NCBI GenBank assembly: GCA_041659285.1
Contig: JBAZYO010000001.1
Span: forward strand, 62,001 to 126,000
DNA: 64,000 bases
From: Vicinamibacterales bacterium
Lineage (GTDB): Bacteria > Acidobacteriota > Vicinamibacteria > Vicinamibacterales > UBA2999
Direction of reading: 5' to 3'
Of the stretch, positions 25,032 to 33,987 are shown in pieces. Both the position numbers and the translations under genes were made by a program. How positions within the stretch are numbered: the first letter of the stretch is position 1; every line of letters begins with the position of its first letter. Under the pieces are notes generated by a model. The model did no database searches. It was not told where the DNA came from and saw nothing but the letters and a program-made list of their open reading frames with translations.

Positions 25032-26276
25032 CTAGACCTCTTTGAAGCCGTGGCCGCGGACCAGGAAGAAGGTCGCGACCGCGATGAGCAGGATGCCATT
25101 GACCATCAGCACCGCGGGCGCTGAGCCGACCTGCGTCACCAGCCAGCCGCTCGCCAGCCCGCCCAGCGGCGAGCCGCCGCGAAACGCCACCATGTAGATG
25201 CTGACGACGCGGCCGCGCAGTTCGGGCGGGGCCAGCAGTTGCGCGAGCGACGTGGTAAGCGAGAAGCACATCACCAGCAGCGCGCCGGCCACGAACAGGA
25301 TGCCGGCGCTCAGCAGCGGCGTCCGCGACAGCGAGAACGCCGCCATGGCGGCGCCGAACAGTCCCAGGAACACCAACAGCAGCTTGCCGATGTGGCGATG
25401 CTTGCCGATCCAGGCCACGATCAGCGCCCCGGTCACCGCGCCCGCGCCCGAACACGTCATCAGCTTCGTATAGAACCCGACGTCCTGCTGGAACACGTCC
25501 TTGGTGATCACCGGCAGGAACGTCAGCAGCGGCAGGCCCAGGAACGCGCCGAAGAACCCGAGCACGGTCACCGAGATCAGGTTGCGCGAGTGCCGCACGT
25601 AGCGCAGGCCGTCTTTCATCTGCTCGAACATGTTGGTGGTGGCGGCGGGCGGCACGTGGATGTTGCGCAGCGCCAGGATGGCCGCGATCACGAACAGGAA
25701 CGAGATGCCGTTGACGCCGAAGCACGCGACCATGCCGAAGGAGGCGAGCGTGACGCCGGCGACGATCGGGCCGATCACGCGGGCGAGGTTGAACTGGATC
25801 GAGTTGAGCGCCACGGCGTTGGGCAGATGGTCCTTGCCGACCAGCGTGGGGATGAGGGACTGATACGCCGGTCCGCCGAAGGCCTGCGCGCAGCCCGAGA
25901 GGAACGACAGCGACAGGATCATCGAGATCTGGATGGCCTCGGTGTAGACCAGCGTGGCCAGCGTGATCGCCACGCCCATCTGGATGACGTTCGAGATCAG
26001 CATCATGTGCCGGCGATCCCGCCGGTCGGCCACCACGCCGCCGATCAGCGTGAACAGCAGGATGGGCACCTCGCCGACGAAGCTGTCGAGGCCGAGGTAG
26101 AACGCCGACGCCGAGCCGGTCATGGTCACGATCAGCCAGGCCTGCGCCACCTTCTGCATCCAGGTGCCGATGCTCGACGTGAGCGCGCCGAACCACAGGA
26201 GCCGGAAGTTGCGGTGGGTGAGGGCAACCGCGATGCGTACCGCAGCTAGATTCAATCTGCTTTGCAAGAGCTTCAA
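25032..26276 (-). CDS. MFS exporter, EntS-like (MFS_3)
   Basis: A 414-residue inner-membrane protein with about twelve helices. The N-terminus (ALTHRNFRLLWFGALTSSIG, WMQKVAQAWLI) and the loop GGVVADRRDRRHMMLISN are typical of the EntS/MFS_3 exporter group. That group includes siderophore and drug exporters. The substrate is unknown and no biosynthesis genes are nearby. A family-E repeat array separates it from the divergent amidase gene. Confidence 0.85.
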   Translation of the reverse strand: MKLLQSRLNLAAVRIAVALTHRNFRLLWFGALTSSIGTWMQKVAQAWLIVTMTGSASAFYLGLDSFVGEVPILLFTLIGGVVADRRDRRHMMLISNVIQMGVAITLATLVYTEAIQISMILSLSFLSGCAQAFGGPAYQSLIPTLVGKDHLPNAVALNSIQFNLARVIGPIVAGVTLASFGMVACFGVNGISFLFVIAAILALRNIHVPPAATTNMFEQMKDGLRYVRHSRNLISVTVLGFFGAFLGLPLLTFLPVITKDVFQQDVGFYTKLMTCSGAGAVTGALIVAWIGKHRHIGKLLLVFLGLFGAAMAAFSLSRTPLLSAGILFVAGALLVMCFSLTTSLAQLLAPPELRGRVVSIYMVAFRGGSPLGGLASGWLVTQVGSAPAVLMVNGILLIAVATFFLVRGHGFKEV

Positions 26277-26301
26277 TGTTATGCGATTTGGCTACACTAG
26301 G

Positions 26302-26420
26302 TCCGGCTAAAGCCGGACGCTACATCGGCTAGAGCCGGGACCAATCCGGCTGAAGCCGGGACCAATCCGGCTAAAGCCGGATGCTACATGTGGAATGTAG
26401 CGTCCGCCTTTAGGCGGACC
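26302..26420. repeat. Family-E palindrome array (GGCTAAAGCC)
   Basis: Four copies of TCCGGCTAAAGCCGGA or close variants at 26302, 26324, 26345 and 26366, then a fifth, compensated version with arms GTCCGCC / GGCGGAC at 26402-26419. GCTACA or TGTAGC flanks several copies. The compensatory change keeps the hairpin, so structure appears to matter. Confidence 0.8.
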
Positions 26421-26430
26421 AGGAGACCGA

Positions 26431-28227
26431 ATGAAGAACATCGACCAGACGAGACGACGATTCATGGCGCATTTCGCCGGCGCCGGCCTCGGCGCGACCC
26501 TGGCCCCCGGCATCGTGTGGGCGCGCATGCAGGACGCCGGCACTCAGCGGGTGACGCTGGCCATGGTCACCGACGCCCTCAAGCTGTCGGGCATCGACCT
26601 CACGGAAGAGGAGCGCACGGCGCTCGTCGAGGGCGCCAACCGCAACCTCGCGGGCTACGACGAGATCCGCAAGCTCCACATTCCGCCCGACATCTCGCCG
26701 CCGTTCCACTTCAGCCCCGTGGTGCCGGGCCTCGCCGTCAACAAGGCGAAGCAGCCGTTCCGCCTGAGCGCGGCGCCCGCCGTCAAGCGGCCGGCGAACC
26801 TCGAAGACGCGGCGTTCTGGCCGGTTCGCCACCTGGCCGAACTGGTTCGCACGCGCCAGGTGACGTCGCTCGAGCTCACCGACATGTACCTCGCGCGGCT
26901 GCACCGCTACAACCCGCTGCTCAACAACGTGGTCACCTTCCTCGACGATCACGGCCGCGCCGAAGCGAAACGCGCCGACGCCGAGATTGCCGCCGGCAAG
27001 TACAAGGGCCCGCTGCACGGCATCCCGTGGGGCGCGAAAGACATCATCTCGCTCAAGGGCCACAAGACCACCTGGGGATCGGCGCCGTTCAAGGACCAGG
27101 TGCTCGACTACGACGCGAGCGTGATCGAAATGCTGCGCGATGCCGGTGCGGTGCTGATCGCGAAGGTGGCGACCGGAGAGCTGGCGGGCGGCGACAACTG
27201 GTTCGGCGGGCAGACCAAGAACCCGTGGGATCCGACGCAGGGCTCCAGCGGATCCTCGGCCGGTCCCTCGTCCGCCACGGCGGCCGGCTGCATCGCGTTC
27301 GGCATCGGCACCGAGACCAGCGGATCGATCCTCAGCCCCTCGGCCCGTTGCGGCCTGGCCGGGCTGCGCCCGACCTTCGGGCGCGTCAGCCGCTACGGCG
27401 TGATGGCGCTGTCGTGGACGCTCGATCGGCTGGGGCCGATCTGCCGCTACGCCGAAGACACCGCGATCGTGATGCAGGCCATTGCCAAACCCGATGGCCG
27501 CGACATGAGCGTGACCGACGTGCCGTTCAACTGGAACGCGCAGTTCGATGTCAGGAAGCTGAAGGTCGGCATCATCCAGGACTCGTTCGACGACATCAGC
27601 AACGCCTCGGCGAAGGCCAACGCGCAGAACACGCTCGAGACGTTGCGGTCGCTCGGCGTGACGCAGTTCATTCCGGTGGTCGTGCCGGAGTTTTCGGCCA
27701 ACATCAGCGGCTTCAACGTCGAGCGCACGGCGTATTTCGACGAGCACATCCGCGCCGGCCGCATGAAGGGGACGCGGGGCGGGAATCAGGCTGGCGGGCG
27801 CCTGATCCCGGCGCCCGACTACCTGCAGCAGCAGCGCGCGCGCATGATGATGATGATCGAGCTGGCCAAGGCCACCTCCCACGTCGACGTCTACATCGTC
27901 GGGTCGAACAACACCGGTGTGGGCGGTCCCGGGCCGCGCCCGGCCGGCGCGCCCGATGCCGCGCCGCCACCGCCGCAGCAACAACAGCGCCCGCAGTCGC
28001 CGACCCAGCGCCACTTCACCATGGCGAACGCGGCGGGCTACCCGGCCATCAACCTGCCGAATGGGTTTGCCGACACCGGCAGCCCGACCAATGCGGTGAT
28101 CTACGGGCAGCCGTACCGCGAGCTGGAGATTATCGCGCTGGCAAAGGCGTATCAGGATGCGGCCGGCTTCCACCTGCGGAAGCCCGCCAGGCTCGATGCG
28201 CCACCGACGCCGACGCAACAGCAGTAG
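26431..28227 (+). CDS. Amidase signature enzyme, Tat-exported
   Basis: A 598-residue amide hydrolase. The N-terminus has a twin-arginine signal (QTRRRFMAHFAGAGLG) cleaved near IVWA. The amidase signature is present: the catalytic Lys is Lys-203 in WGAKDIISLKGHKTT, and the Ser/Gly block GSSGSSAGPSSATAAG (from residue 271) carries the cis-Ser and nucleophile. The usual domain of about 450 residues is preceded by a 130-residue extra N-terminal region. A low-complexity Pro/Gln linker (APDAAPPPPQQQQRPQ) sits near the C-terminus. The substrate is unknown. Confidence 0.9.
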   Translation: MKNIDQTRRRFMAHFAGAGLGATLAPGIVWARMQDAGTQRVTLAMVTDALKLSGIDLTEEERTALVEGANRNLAGYDEIRKLHIPPDISPPFHFSPVVPGLAVNKAKQPFRLSAAPAVKRPANLEDAAFWPVRHLAELVRTRQVTSLELTDMYLARLHRYNPLLNNVVTFLDDHGRAEAKRADAEIAAGKYKGPLHGIPWGAKDIISLKGHKTTWGSAPFKDQVLDYDASVIEMLRDAGAVLIAKVATGELAGGDNWFGGQTKNPWDPTQGSSGSSAGPSSATAAGCIAFGIGTETSGSILSPSARCGLAGLRPTFGRVSRYGVMALSWTLDRLGPICRYAEDTAIVMQAIAKPDGRDMSVTDVPFNWNAQFDVRKLKVGIIQDSFDDISNASAKANAQNTLETLRSLGVTQFIPVVVPEFSANISGFNVERTAYFDEHIRAGRMKGTRGGNQAGGRLIPAPDYLQQQRARMMMMIELAKATSHVDVYIVGSNNTGVGGPGPRPAGAPDAAPPPPQQQQRPQSPTQRHFTMANAAGYPAINLPNGFADTGSPTNAVIYGQPYRELEIIALAKAYQDAAGFHLRKPARLDAPPTPTQQQ

Positions 28228-28238
28228 TGGTGCCAGAA

Positions 28239-28260
28239 GGGCGGGACTTCAGTCCCGCCC
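28239..28260. repeat. Family-D palindrome between amidase and NmrA-like genes
   Basis: Perfect 10-bp arms, GGGCGGGACT and AGTCCCGCCC, around a 2-nt loop. The NmrA-like gene ends inside it. A copy with the same design lies inside dnaE2 at 39364-39385. Confidence 0.85.
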
Positions 28261-29091
28261 TCTTGCCCACTCCTTGAGCGACGTGGGCTTCACGCCGTAC
28301 TTCGCCGCGTTGCCCGCGATGTCGGCGTCGTAGCCGACCGCTTCGAACCATTCCAGCATCAGCGCGAAGTCTTCGCTGTTCTTGCGGACCGCGCTCATCG
28401 GGATTTGCATGTACTCGATCTTGCGCCCGAGCCCCGCGCTGAGTGCCGCGGCTGCCTGCGGCAGGGTGACCGCATCCCCAGCGATATCGAGCTCGAGGTT
28501 CTTGAACCGCGCCTGGTCGGTAAACGCCAAGGCGCCGTACTGCCCGATGTCGGCGACCGCAATCATCTGCAGCACCGTTGTCGGATCGAGCGCGCTCACC
28601 AGCTTGTCGCCGTTCAGGAACGACGGGCTCGCCAGGTTCTCCATGAAGAACACCGGGCGGATGATCGCGTACGACGGGAAGCCGAGGCCGCGGATGGTGC
28701 CTTCCACGCGCCACTTGTTCTCGAAGTGGGGAATGCCGGTCTGGCGATCGGCCGACGCCACCGACGCGTAAACGTAGTGTTGGACGCCGGCCGCGCGCGC
28801 GAGTTTCGCAAACCGGTGGCCCTGGGCCTCTTCGCCCTCGACACCGGCGGTCCAGGTGTTCTGCACGGCGTAGGCGCCCCAGGCGCCGGCCAGCGCCGCC
28901 TTCACCGACGCCTCATCGTCCAGGTCGCCCCTGACGAGCTCGGCGCCGATGGCGGCCAGCGCCTTGGCGGCGTCGCTGCTGGGATTGCGCGTCAGCGCGC
29001 GAAGCTTGAAGCCCTTGCCGGCAAGGGCCCGCGCCGTGGCGCCGCCCTGCTGTCCCGTGGCGCCTGAGATGAGAATGATTCGTTCGCTCAT
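28249..29091 (-). CDS. NmrA-like NAD(P)-binding protein
   Basis: A 280-residue Rossmann-fold protein of the atypical short-chain dehydrogenase group. The N-terminal SGATGQQGGATARALAGKG is the dinucleotide-binding loop. ENKWRVEGTIRGLGFPSYA matches the NmrA/HSCARG pattern in which the catalytic Tyr-x3-Lys is altered. It could act as a redox-sensing regulator or a reductase. The last residues (RGRD) and the TGA stop lie in a family-D palindrome, so the C-terminus was probably reshaped by that insertion. Confidence 0.87.
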   Translation of the reverse strand: MSERIILISGATGQQGGATARALAGKGFKLRALTRNPSSDAAKALAAIGAELVRGDLDDEASVKAALAGAWGAYAVQNTWTAGVEGEEAQGHRFAKLARAAGVQHYVYASVASADRQTGIPHFENKWRVEGTIRGLGFPSYAIIRPVFFMENLASPSFLNGDKLVSALDPTTVLQMIAVADIGQYGALAFTDQARFKNLELDIAGDAVTLPQAAAALSAGLGRKIEYMQIPMSAVRKNSEDFALMLEWFEAVGYDADIAGNAAKYGVKPTSLKEWARGRD

Positions 29092-29139
29092 GGTTCCTAC
29101 TCCTCGTTATTCAGACGCCGGCGGCGAGCCAAAGATTCA

Positions 29140-29230
29140 GCCGCAGAAGAACACAGCCGCAGATTTGACGCAGATCAGGCACAGATCCTGGGCTTGGGGA
29201 CCCAAGAATGAATCTGTGGCGCCGCTGATT
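29140..29230. repeat. Family-G repeats (CCGCAGATGAACACAG type)
   Basis: Imperfect units CCGCAGAAGAACACAG, CCGCAGATTTGACGCAGATC, GGCACAGATC. A hairpin follows with arms CTTGGG/CCCAAG at 29193-29206, enclosed by ACAGAT/ATCTGT. The unit type recurs at 33548 and 36454. No gene is seen in this gap. Confidence 0.65.
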
Positions 29231-29256
29231 ACCGACAGGGGTGGTAGGGTGCTTGT

Positions 29257-31785
29257 TCAGTCGTTTCGAAGCGCCGTCATCGGCAAGACGTGAGCCGCGC
29301 GCCGCGCGGGGATGACCGACGCGATGATCGACGCCACCGCCAGCAGGCCCGCGGCGCCGCCGAGCGTGACCGGATCCAACGGGCTCACCCGGTAGATCAC
29401 GGCGCTCATGCCCCAGCCCAGCAGGATGCCGAGCAGCAGCCCAATCGCCACGCCGGCGGCCGTGGTCCACGCCGTCTCGCGGATCACCAGGCGCATCACG
29501 TCCATCGGCGAGGCGCCAATCGCCATCCGCACGCCGAATTCGCGCGTCCGCCGCGACACCAGGTAGCTGCGCACGCCGTAAAGGCCCACCACCGCCACGA
29601 AGGCCGCCGCCAGGCCCAGCGTGAGGAACAGGCGCGCCGCCGCGCGCAGGGCCCAGACTTGCGCGCTGCGCTCGTGCTGTGTCCGGAAGCTGGTGACGAA
29701 CATCACCGGCATGTCGGCATCCACCGCTCGCAATTCCTCGCGGACCGAGCCGATCAGCGCCTCGGCGTTCTGCGGCGCCGCGGCCCGTGTGTAGACGAAC
29801 ATGCGCGTCGAGCCGCTGTTGCCGGTCGGCAGGTAGATGTGCGGCTCCGGCCTGGCGGCGAACAGATCGTGCTTCACCCCTGGGGCCACGCCGACGATGA
29901 GCATCGGCCGGGAGTCGGTATTGCCGGAATCGGCGCCGAACTGCAACAACTGCCCGACCGGGTCCTCATTGGCGAAGAGCCGTTCGGCCAGTGCCACATC
30001 GATGATCACCGACGGCGTGCCGCCGGCGCCGATTTCCTCGGCGGCGTTGAACTCGCGCCCGCGCAGCATCGGCAGGCCCAGCGTGCGGAAGTAGTCGGCC
30101 CCGACCACGTACTCGATCACCTGCACGATCTTGCCCTTGGCGTCGGGGTCTTCGTTCTTCAAGCGGCGGCCCTCGCGCTGCACCACGGCGCCCATCGTGT
30201 AGTCGCCGAAGGGCAGGACCGTGGCGACCGCGGCGCTGTCGACCCAGGGCGTGCCGCGCAGCCGCTCGAGCACCGCGCGCCGCACCTCCTTGCTCTTCAC
30301 CTCGTCATAGCCGCCCAGCCGCGGATCGACCTGCGACACCACCAGCGGCTCGAGCGCGAAGCCGGGATCCGCCGACGCGCCGGCGGTGGCGCCGCGCACG
30401 AACAGGCCGCTCAGCACGAGCAGCGCCAGCGACAGCGCGAGCTGGGTGGTGACGAGGGCGCCGCGCACGGTGATGCGGCCGGCCAGGCGGCCGCTGATCT
30501 CGCCGGCCTGGTCCTTGAGCGACGACAGCAGGTCGGGGCGCGACAGCCGCAGCGCCGGCCACAGGCCGAAGCCCATCGTCGCCAGCGTGCAGAACACGAA
30601 CGTGGCCATCACCACGCGCAGATCGGGCGTGACGTCGAGCGCGATGGCGATGGGCAGCACCGTCGAGAGCGATGACACCAGCAGCTGCGCCGCCCACGAC
30701 GCCACGAGCAGGCCCAGCGCGCCGCCGGTCAGCGACAGCAGCAACCCTTGCACCAGCAGTTGGCGGACGATGCGCGCGCGCGAGCCGCCCACCGCGAGCC
30801 GGATCGCGATCTCCTTCTGGCGTGTCGACCCGAACGCCAGCATCATGTTGGCGAGGTTGAGGCACGAGATCAGCAGCACGGCCGCGGCGAGGCCCTGCAG
30901 CAATGCCACCGGCGCCCACAGCTCGGTGTCGTCCTGCGGGCTGGTGCTGATGCTCAAGCGGCTGAGTGGCCGCACGATCAGGTCGCGGTTCTTGTTGTCG
31001 TCCGGGAACGCCTGCTCGTGCGCGGCGGCGATCACCTTCAGCTGCTCGTCGGCCTGTGCGCGCGTGACGGCCGGTTTCAGGCGGCCGAGGACGATCAGCG
31101 AGTGATTGCGGCGATCCGCGAGCGGGAACTTGTCCCGCGAGTCGAAGTCGCTTTCGATCGCGTCGTGCACGCCGAGCGGCAGCCAGAACTCCGTGGCGAT
31201 GAGCGCGGTGGTGCCGCCGAACCGCTCCGGCGCGACGCCGACGACGCCGTAGTCGTCGCCGTTGATGCGGACGGTGCGCTTCAGGATGTCGCGATCGAAG
31301 CCGGTCCGCTGCCAGTGCAGGTAGCTGACGATGACGGAGCGGGCGGGGGTGCCGGGGCGTTCTTCGTCGCGCGTGAAGTCGCGGCCGTAGGTCGGCTTCA
31401 CGCCCAGAGCGTCGAAGTAGCCGGCGCTGATGATGTCGACGAACGACTGGCGGGTGGCGCCGCCTTCGGTGATGCCGGCCATGGCCACGTTGTGCGCGGC
31501 GAGGTGCGCGAACGGCCCGCCCGCCTCCCGCACATCGTCAAAGCCCGGATACGAGAAGGCGCGGTAGCCGCGAGTGGTGCCGCGCTCGTGGCTGAAGAGC
31601 CCGACCACCTCGCCCGGCGCCCCGGCGCCGGCCAGGGGGCGGAGCAGCAGGCCGTTGATGATGCCGAAAATGCCGGCGTTGACGCCGATGCCGAGCGTCA
31701 GGACGCCAATCGCGGTGAGGGTGAAGCCCGGGTGCTTCGCGAGAAGGCGCACGCTATAACGGAGGTCCTGCCAGAGTGTCCACAT
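29257..31785 (-). CDS. ADOP-type ABC transporter permease (MacB/FtsX-like)
   Basis: An 842-residue inner-membrane protein. ATG at 31785 gives the canonical start WTLWQDLRYSVRLLAKHPGF followed by the first helix (LTAIGVLTLGIGVNAGIFG). Two copies of the permease unit are seen: MacB-type periplasmic domain plus FtsX-like helices, with the second FtsX block near the C-terminus (REFGVRMAIGASPMDVMRLV). Duplicated permeases of this kind without a neighbouring ATPase are a hallmark of Acidobacteria. The partner ATPase and substrate are unknown. The gene diverges from the amidohydrolase gene. Confidence 0.9.
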   Translation of the reverse strand: MWTLWQDLRYSVRLLAKHPGFTLTAIGVLTLGIGVNAGIFGIINGLLLRPLAGAGAPGEVVGLFSHERGTTRGYRAFSYPGFDDVREAGGPFAHLAAHNVAMAGITEGGATRQSFVDIISAGYFDALGVKPTYGRDFTRDEERPGTPARSVIVSYLHWQRTGFDRDILKRTVRINGDDYGVVGVAPERFGGTTALIATEFWLPLGVHDAIESDFDSRDKFPLADRRNHSLIVLGRLKPAVTRAQADEQLKVIAAAHEQAFPDDNKNRDLIVRPLSRLSISTSPQDDTELWAPVALLQGLAAAVLLISCLNLANMMLAFGSTRQKEIAIRLAVGGSRARIVRQLLVQGLLLSLTGGALGLLVASWAAQLLVSSLSTVLPIAIALDVTPDLRVVMATFVFCTLATMGFGLWPALRLSRPDLLSSLKDQAGEISGRLAGRITVRGALVTTQLALSLALLVLSGLFVRGATAGASADPGFALEPLVVSQVDPRLGGYDEVKSKEVRRAVLERLRGTPWVDSAAVATVLPFGDYTMGAVVQREGRRLKNEDPDAKGKIVQVIEYVVGADYFRTLGLPMLRGREFNAAEEIGAGGTPSVIIDVALAERLFANEDPVGQLLQFGADSGNTDSRPMLIVGVAPGVKHDLFAARPEPHIYLPTGNSGSTRMFVYTRAAAPQNAEALIGSVREELRAVDADMPVMFVTSFRTQHERSAQVWALRAAARLFLTLGLAAAFVAVVGLYGVRSYLVSRRTREFGVRMAIGASPMDVMRLVIRETAWTTAAGVAIGLLLGILLGWGMSAVIYRVSPLDPVTLGGAAGLLAVASIIASVIPARRAAHVLPMTALRND

Positions 31786-31845
31786 AGGCCTTGGAATGTA
31801 GACGGGCCGCAGGGGCGGATTGTTTCCGATATTATTCGGAGCGTC

Positions 31846-33546
31846 ATGAGATATCTCTCCACGCTGCTTGTCCTGTTCACCGTCGCCTGCACCGCGACCA
31901 CACCCATCGAACCCGCCACGATGGTGCTGCGCAACGGCAAGATCGTGACCGTGGACGAGGCGATGCCTGAGGCGCAGGCCATCGCTATCCGCGGCGATCG
32001 CATTGCCGCGGTCGGCACCAACGAGGCCATCCAGGCCTATGTCGGGCCGGCAACCCAAGTCATCGACCTCGCCGGCCAGACCGCCATTCCGGGGCTGATC
32101 GAGAGTCACGGCCACTTCATGGGGCTCGGGCAGTCGAAGATGAATCTCGACCTGATGGACGTGAAGGACTGGAACGAGATCGTCGCCATGGTCGCGGTGG
32201 CGGCGAAGCAGGCCAAGCCCGGCGAGTGGATCCTCGGCCGCGGGTGGCACCAGGAGAAGTGGAGCAGCGTGCCGCAGCCCAACGTCGAGGGTTTCCCGTT
32301 CCACGACGAGTTGAGCAAGGTCTCGCCCGACAACCCGGTGATGCTCACGCACGCGAGCGGCCACGCGAGCTTCGTCAACGCGAAGGCGATGGAGGCGGCC
32401 GGCCTGACCGCGAAGACGCCCGACCCGGCGGGTGGGGAGATTCTCAAGGACCGCGCGGGGCGGCCGATCGGCCTGCTGCGCGAAACCGCGTCCCGGATCG
32501 CCGGCGGCGCGCTCGACGAGTGGCGCTCGAAGAAGACGCCCGAAGAACGCCAGGCCGACTTGCGGCGGCAGATCGAGCTGGCGGTGAAGGCGAGCCTCGA
32601 GAAAGGCGTCACCAGCTTCCACGACGCCGGCGCGAATTTCGCGACGGTGGATCTCTACAAGCAGGTGGCCGCGGAAGGCGGCCTCGGCATCCGGCTGTGG
32701 GTGATGGTGCGTGACAGCAACGACAACCTGCGCGCGAAGCTGGCGCAATACAAGGCCGTCGGCCTCAACGACAATCACCTGACCATTGCCGCGATCAAGG
32801 TCACCGCCGACGGCGCGCTCGGCTCGCGCGGCGCGCTGATGCTCGAGCCGTATACCGATTCACCGTCGAGCACGGGCTTGCCGACGACGCCGCTCGAGAG
32901 CATCGCCGCCACCGCGAAGATCGCCATCGACAACGGCGTGCAGCTCTGCGTGCACTGCATCGGCGATCGCGCCAACCAGGAAGTGCTGAACGTCTACGAG
33001 CGCGCGTTCAAGTCGAATCCGGAGGCGAAGGACCTGCGGTGGCGCATCGAGCACGCGCAGCACCTCGCGGCCGCCGACATCCCGCGCTTCGGACAGCTCG
33101 GCGTGATCGCGTCGATGCAGGGGATCCACGCCACGTCGGATGCGCCGTACGTGCCGGCGCGCCTCGGCCCGGCGCGCGCCGAGACCGGCGCCTACGTGTG
33201 GCAGAAGCTGATGAAGACGGGCGCGATCATCGCCAACGGGACTGATGTGCCGGTGGAGCGCATCGACCCGATGGCGAATTTCTACGCCACCGTCACGCGC
33301 AAGACGAAGGACGGCTCGGTGTTCTACGGCGAGCAGAAGATGACGCGCGCCGAGGCGCTCAAGTCCTATACCTGGAACGGCGCCTTTGCGGCGAAAGAGG
33401 AATCGCTCAAGGGCTCGCTTGCCGCCGGCAAGCTCGCCGACATCACGGTGCTGTCGAAAGACATCATGACCGTGCCCGAGGACGAGATCGCGGCGACCAC
33501 CGTCGTTTACACCATCGTCGGCGGCAAGGTGGCTTACACCCGATAG
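31846..33546 (+). CDS. Amidohydrolase family lipoprotein (YtcJ-like)
   Basis: A 566-residue metal-dependent hydrolase. The N-terminus LSTLLVLFTVAC is a lipobox, so it is probably anchored in an envelope membrane. The domain starts MVLRNGKIVTVDEAMPEAQA, a typical amidohydrolase entry. Metal ligands appear in LIESHGHFMG, in the YtcJ feature CVHCIGDRANQ, in RIEHAQHLA, and in ANGTDVPVERIDP. The start is ATG 31846, close behind a TATTAT hexamer at 31830. YtcJ-like enzymes hydrolyse N-acyl or formamide-like substrates; the substrate here is unknown. Confidence 0.88.
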   Translation: MRYLSTLLVLFTVACTATTPIEPATMVLRNGKIVTVDEAMPEAQAIAIRGDRIAAVGTNEAIQAYVGPATQVIDLAGQTAIPGLIESHGHFMGLGQSKMNLDLMDVKDWNEIVAMVAVAAKQAKPGEWILGRGWHQEKWSSVPQPNVEGFPFHDELSKVSPDNPVMLTHASGHASFVNAKAMEAAGLTAKTPDPAGGEILKDRAGRPIGLLRETASRIAGGALDEWRSKKTPEERQADLRRQIELAVKASLEKGVTSFHDAGANFATVDLYKQVAAEGGLGIRLWVMVRDSNDNLRAKLAQYKAVGLNDNHLTIAAIKVTADGALGSRGALMLEPYTDSPSSTGLPTTPLESIAATAKIAIDNGVQLCVHCIGDRANQEVLNVYERAFKSNPEAKDLRWRIEHAQHLAAADIPRFGQLGVIASMQGIHATSDAPYVPARLGPARAETGAYVWQKLMKTGAIIANGTDVPVERIDPMANFYATVTRKTKDGSVFYGEQKMTRAEALKSYTWNGAFAAKEESLKGSLAAGKLADITVLSKDIMTVPEDEIAATTVVYTIVGGKVAYTR

Positions 33547-33547
33547 G

Positions 33548-33650
33548 CCGCAGATGAAGACAGCCGCAGATGAGACAGCCGCAGATGAAGACAGCCGCAG
33601 ATTAATCCGCAGATTCTGGTTTTTTAATCTGTGCTTAATCTGTGGCTGAT
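33548..33650. repeat. Family-G repeat array
   Basis: Three units CCGCAGATGAAGACAG or CCGCAGATGAGACAG, then CCGCAGATTAATCCGCAGATT, followed by the inverted TTAATCTGTGCTTAATCTGTGG. The array separates two convergent genes and forms the last codons of the small membrane protein at 33624. Confidence 0.75.
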
Positions 33651-33899
33651 GAGCCGTTGCTCAATATCCGCGGCCCCGCGGCGCCAGAAGTACGCAGCGA
33701 TTGGCACCAGGACGATTCCGACGCCGACTTGCCACCAGATCACCGACTCGGACCAAGCTGAGCCGGCGAAGAACCGTTCGCGTTTATCGAGGAAGTAACC
33801 GATGCTGCCGGCGATGAGGAATACGACCGACAGGGCGGTTGTCATGAACGCCAGCCAGGGCGGACTCCACCGACCATAGAGTCGTCCGTATTTGCTCAT
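33624..33899 (-). CDS. Small two-helix membrane protein
   Basis: A 91-residue protein with two transmembrane segments (WLAFMTTALSVVFLIAGSIGYF and VIWWQVGVGIVLVPIAAYFW) joined by a charged loop. ATG at 33899 is the only start that excludes the divergent promoter region. The last residues (SHRLSTD) and the TAA stop are encoded by a family-G repeat, so its C-terminus has been replaced or extended. It diverges from imuA across the 16-bp inverted repeat. Function unknown. Confidence 0.6.
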   Translation of the reverse strand: MSKYGRLYGRWSPPWLAFMTTALSVVFLIAGSIGYFLDKRERFFAGSAWSESVIWWQVGVGIVLVPIAAYFWRRGAADIEQRLISHRLSTD

Positions 33900-33925
33900 T
33901 GGGCCAATTCTACGCCCGCTCGACA

Positions 33926-33975
33926 TTCGCTTGACTTTCGCTATGGTCGGATTACAATGGCGAAAGTTAAGCGAA
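33926..33975. promoter_or_regulatory. imuA promoter inside a long inverted repeat, candidate SOS operator
   Basis: TTCGCTTGACTTTCGC (33926-33941) and GCGAAAGTTAAGCGAA (33960-33975) pair at 15 of 16 positions. Each arm is a direct repeat TTCGC-N6-TTCGC with an 11-bp period. The -35 TTGACT (33931) lies in the left arm, TACAAT (33953) lies between the arms, and the expected transcription start falls in the right arm. imuAB-dnaE2 cassettes are LexA-controlled in other bacteria, so this is a candidate LexA site. Confidence 0.6.
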
Positions 33976-33987
33976 TAGAGGTGAAAT

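Noticed and set aside
29257..32778. Extended 1173-codon frame for the ADOP permease
   Set aside because: The added N-terminal part is antisense to the amidohydrolase gene; ATG 31785 gives the canonical family start.
30748..33546. Extended 932-codon frame for the amidohydrolase
   Set aside because: The first 366 codons are antisense to the ADOP permease. The lipobox start at 31846 is correct.
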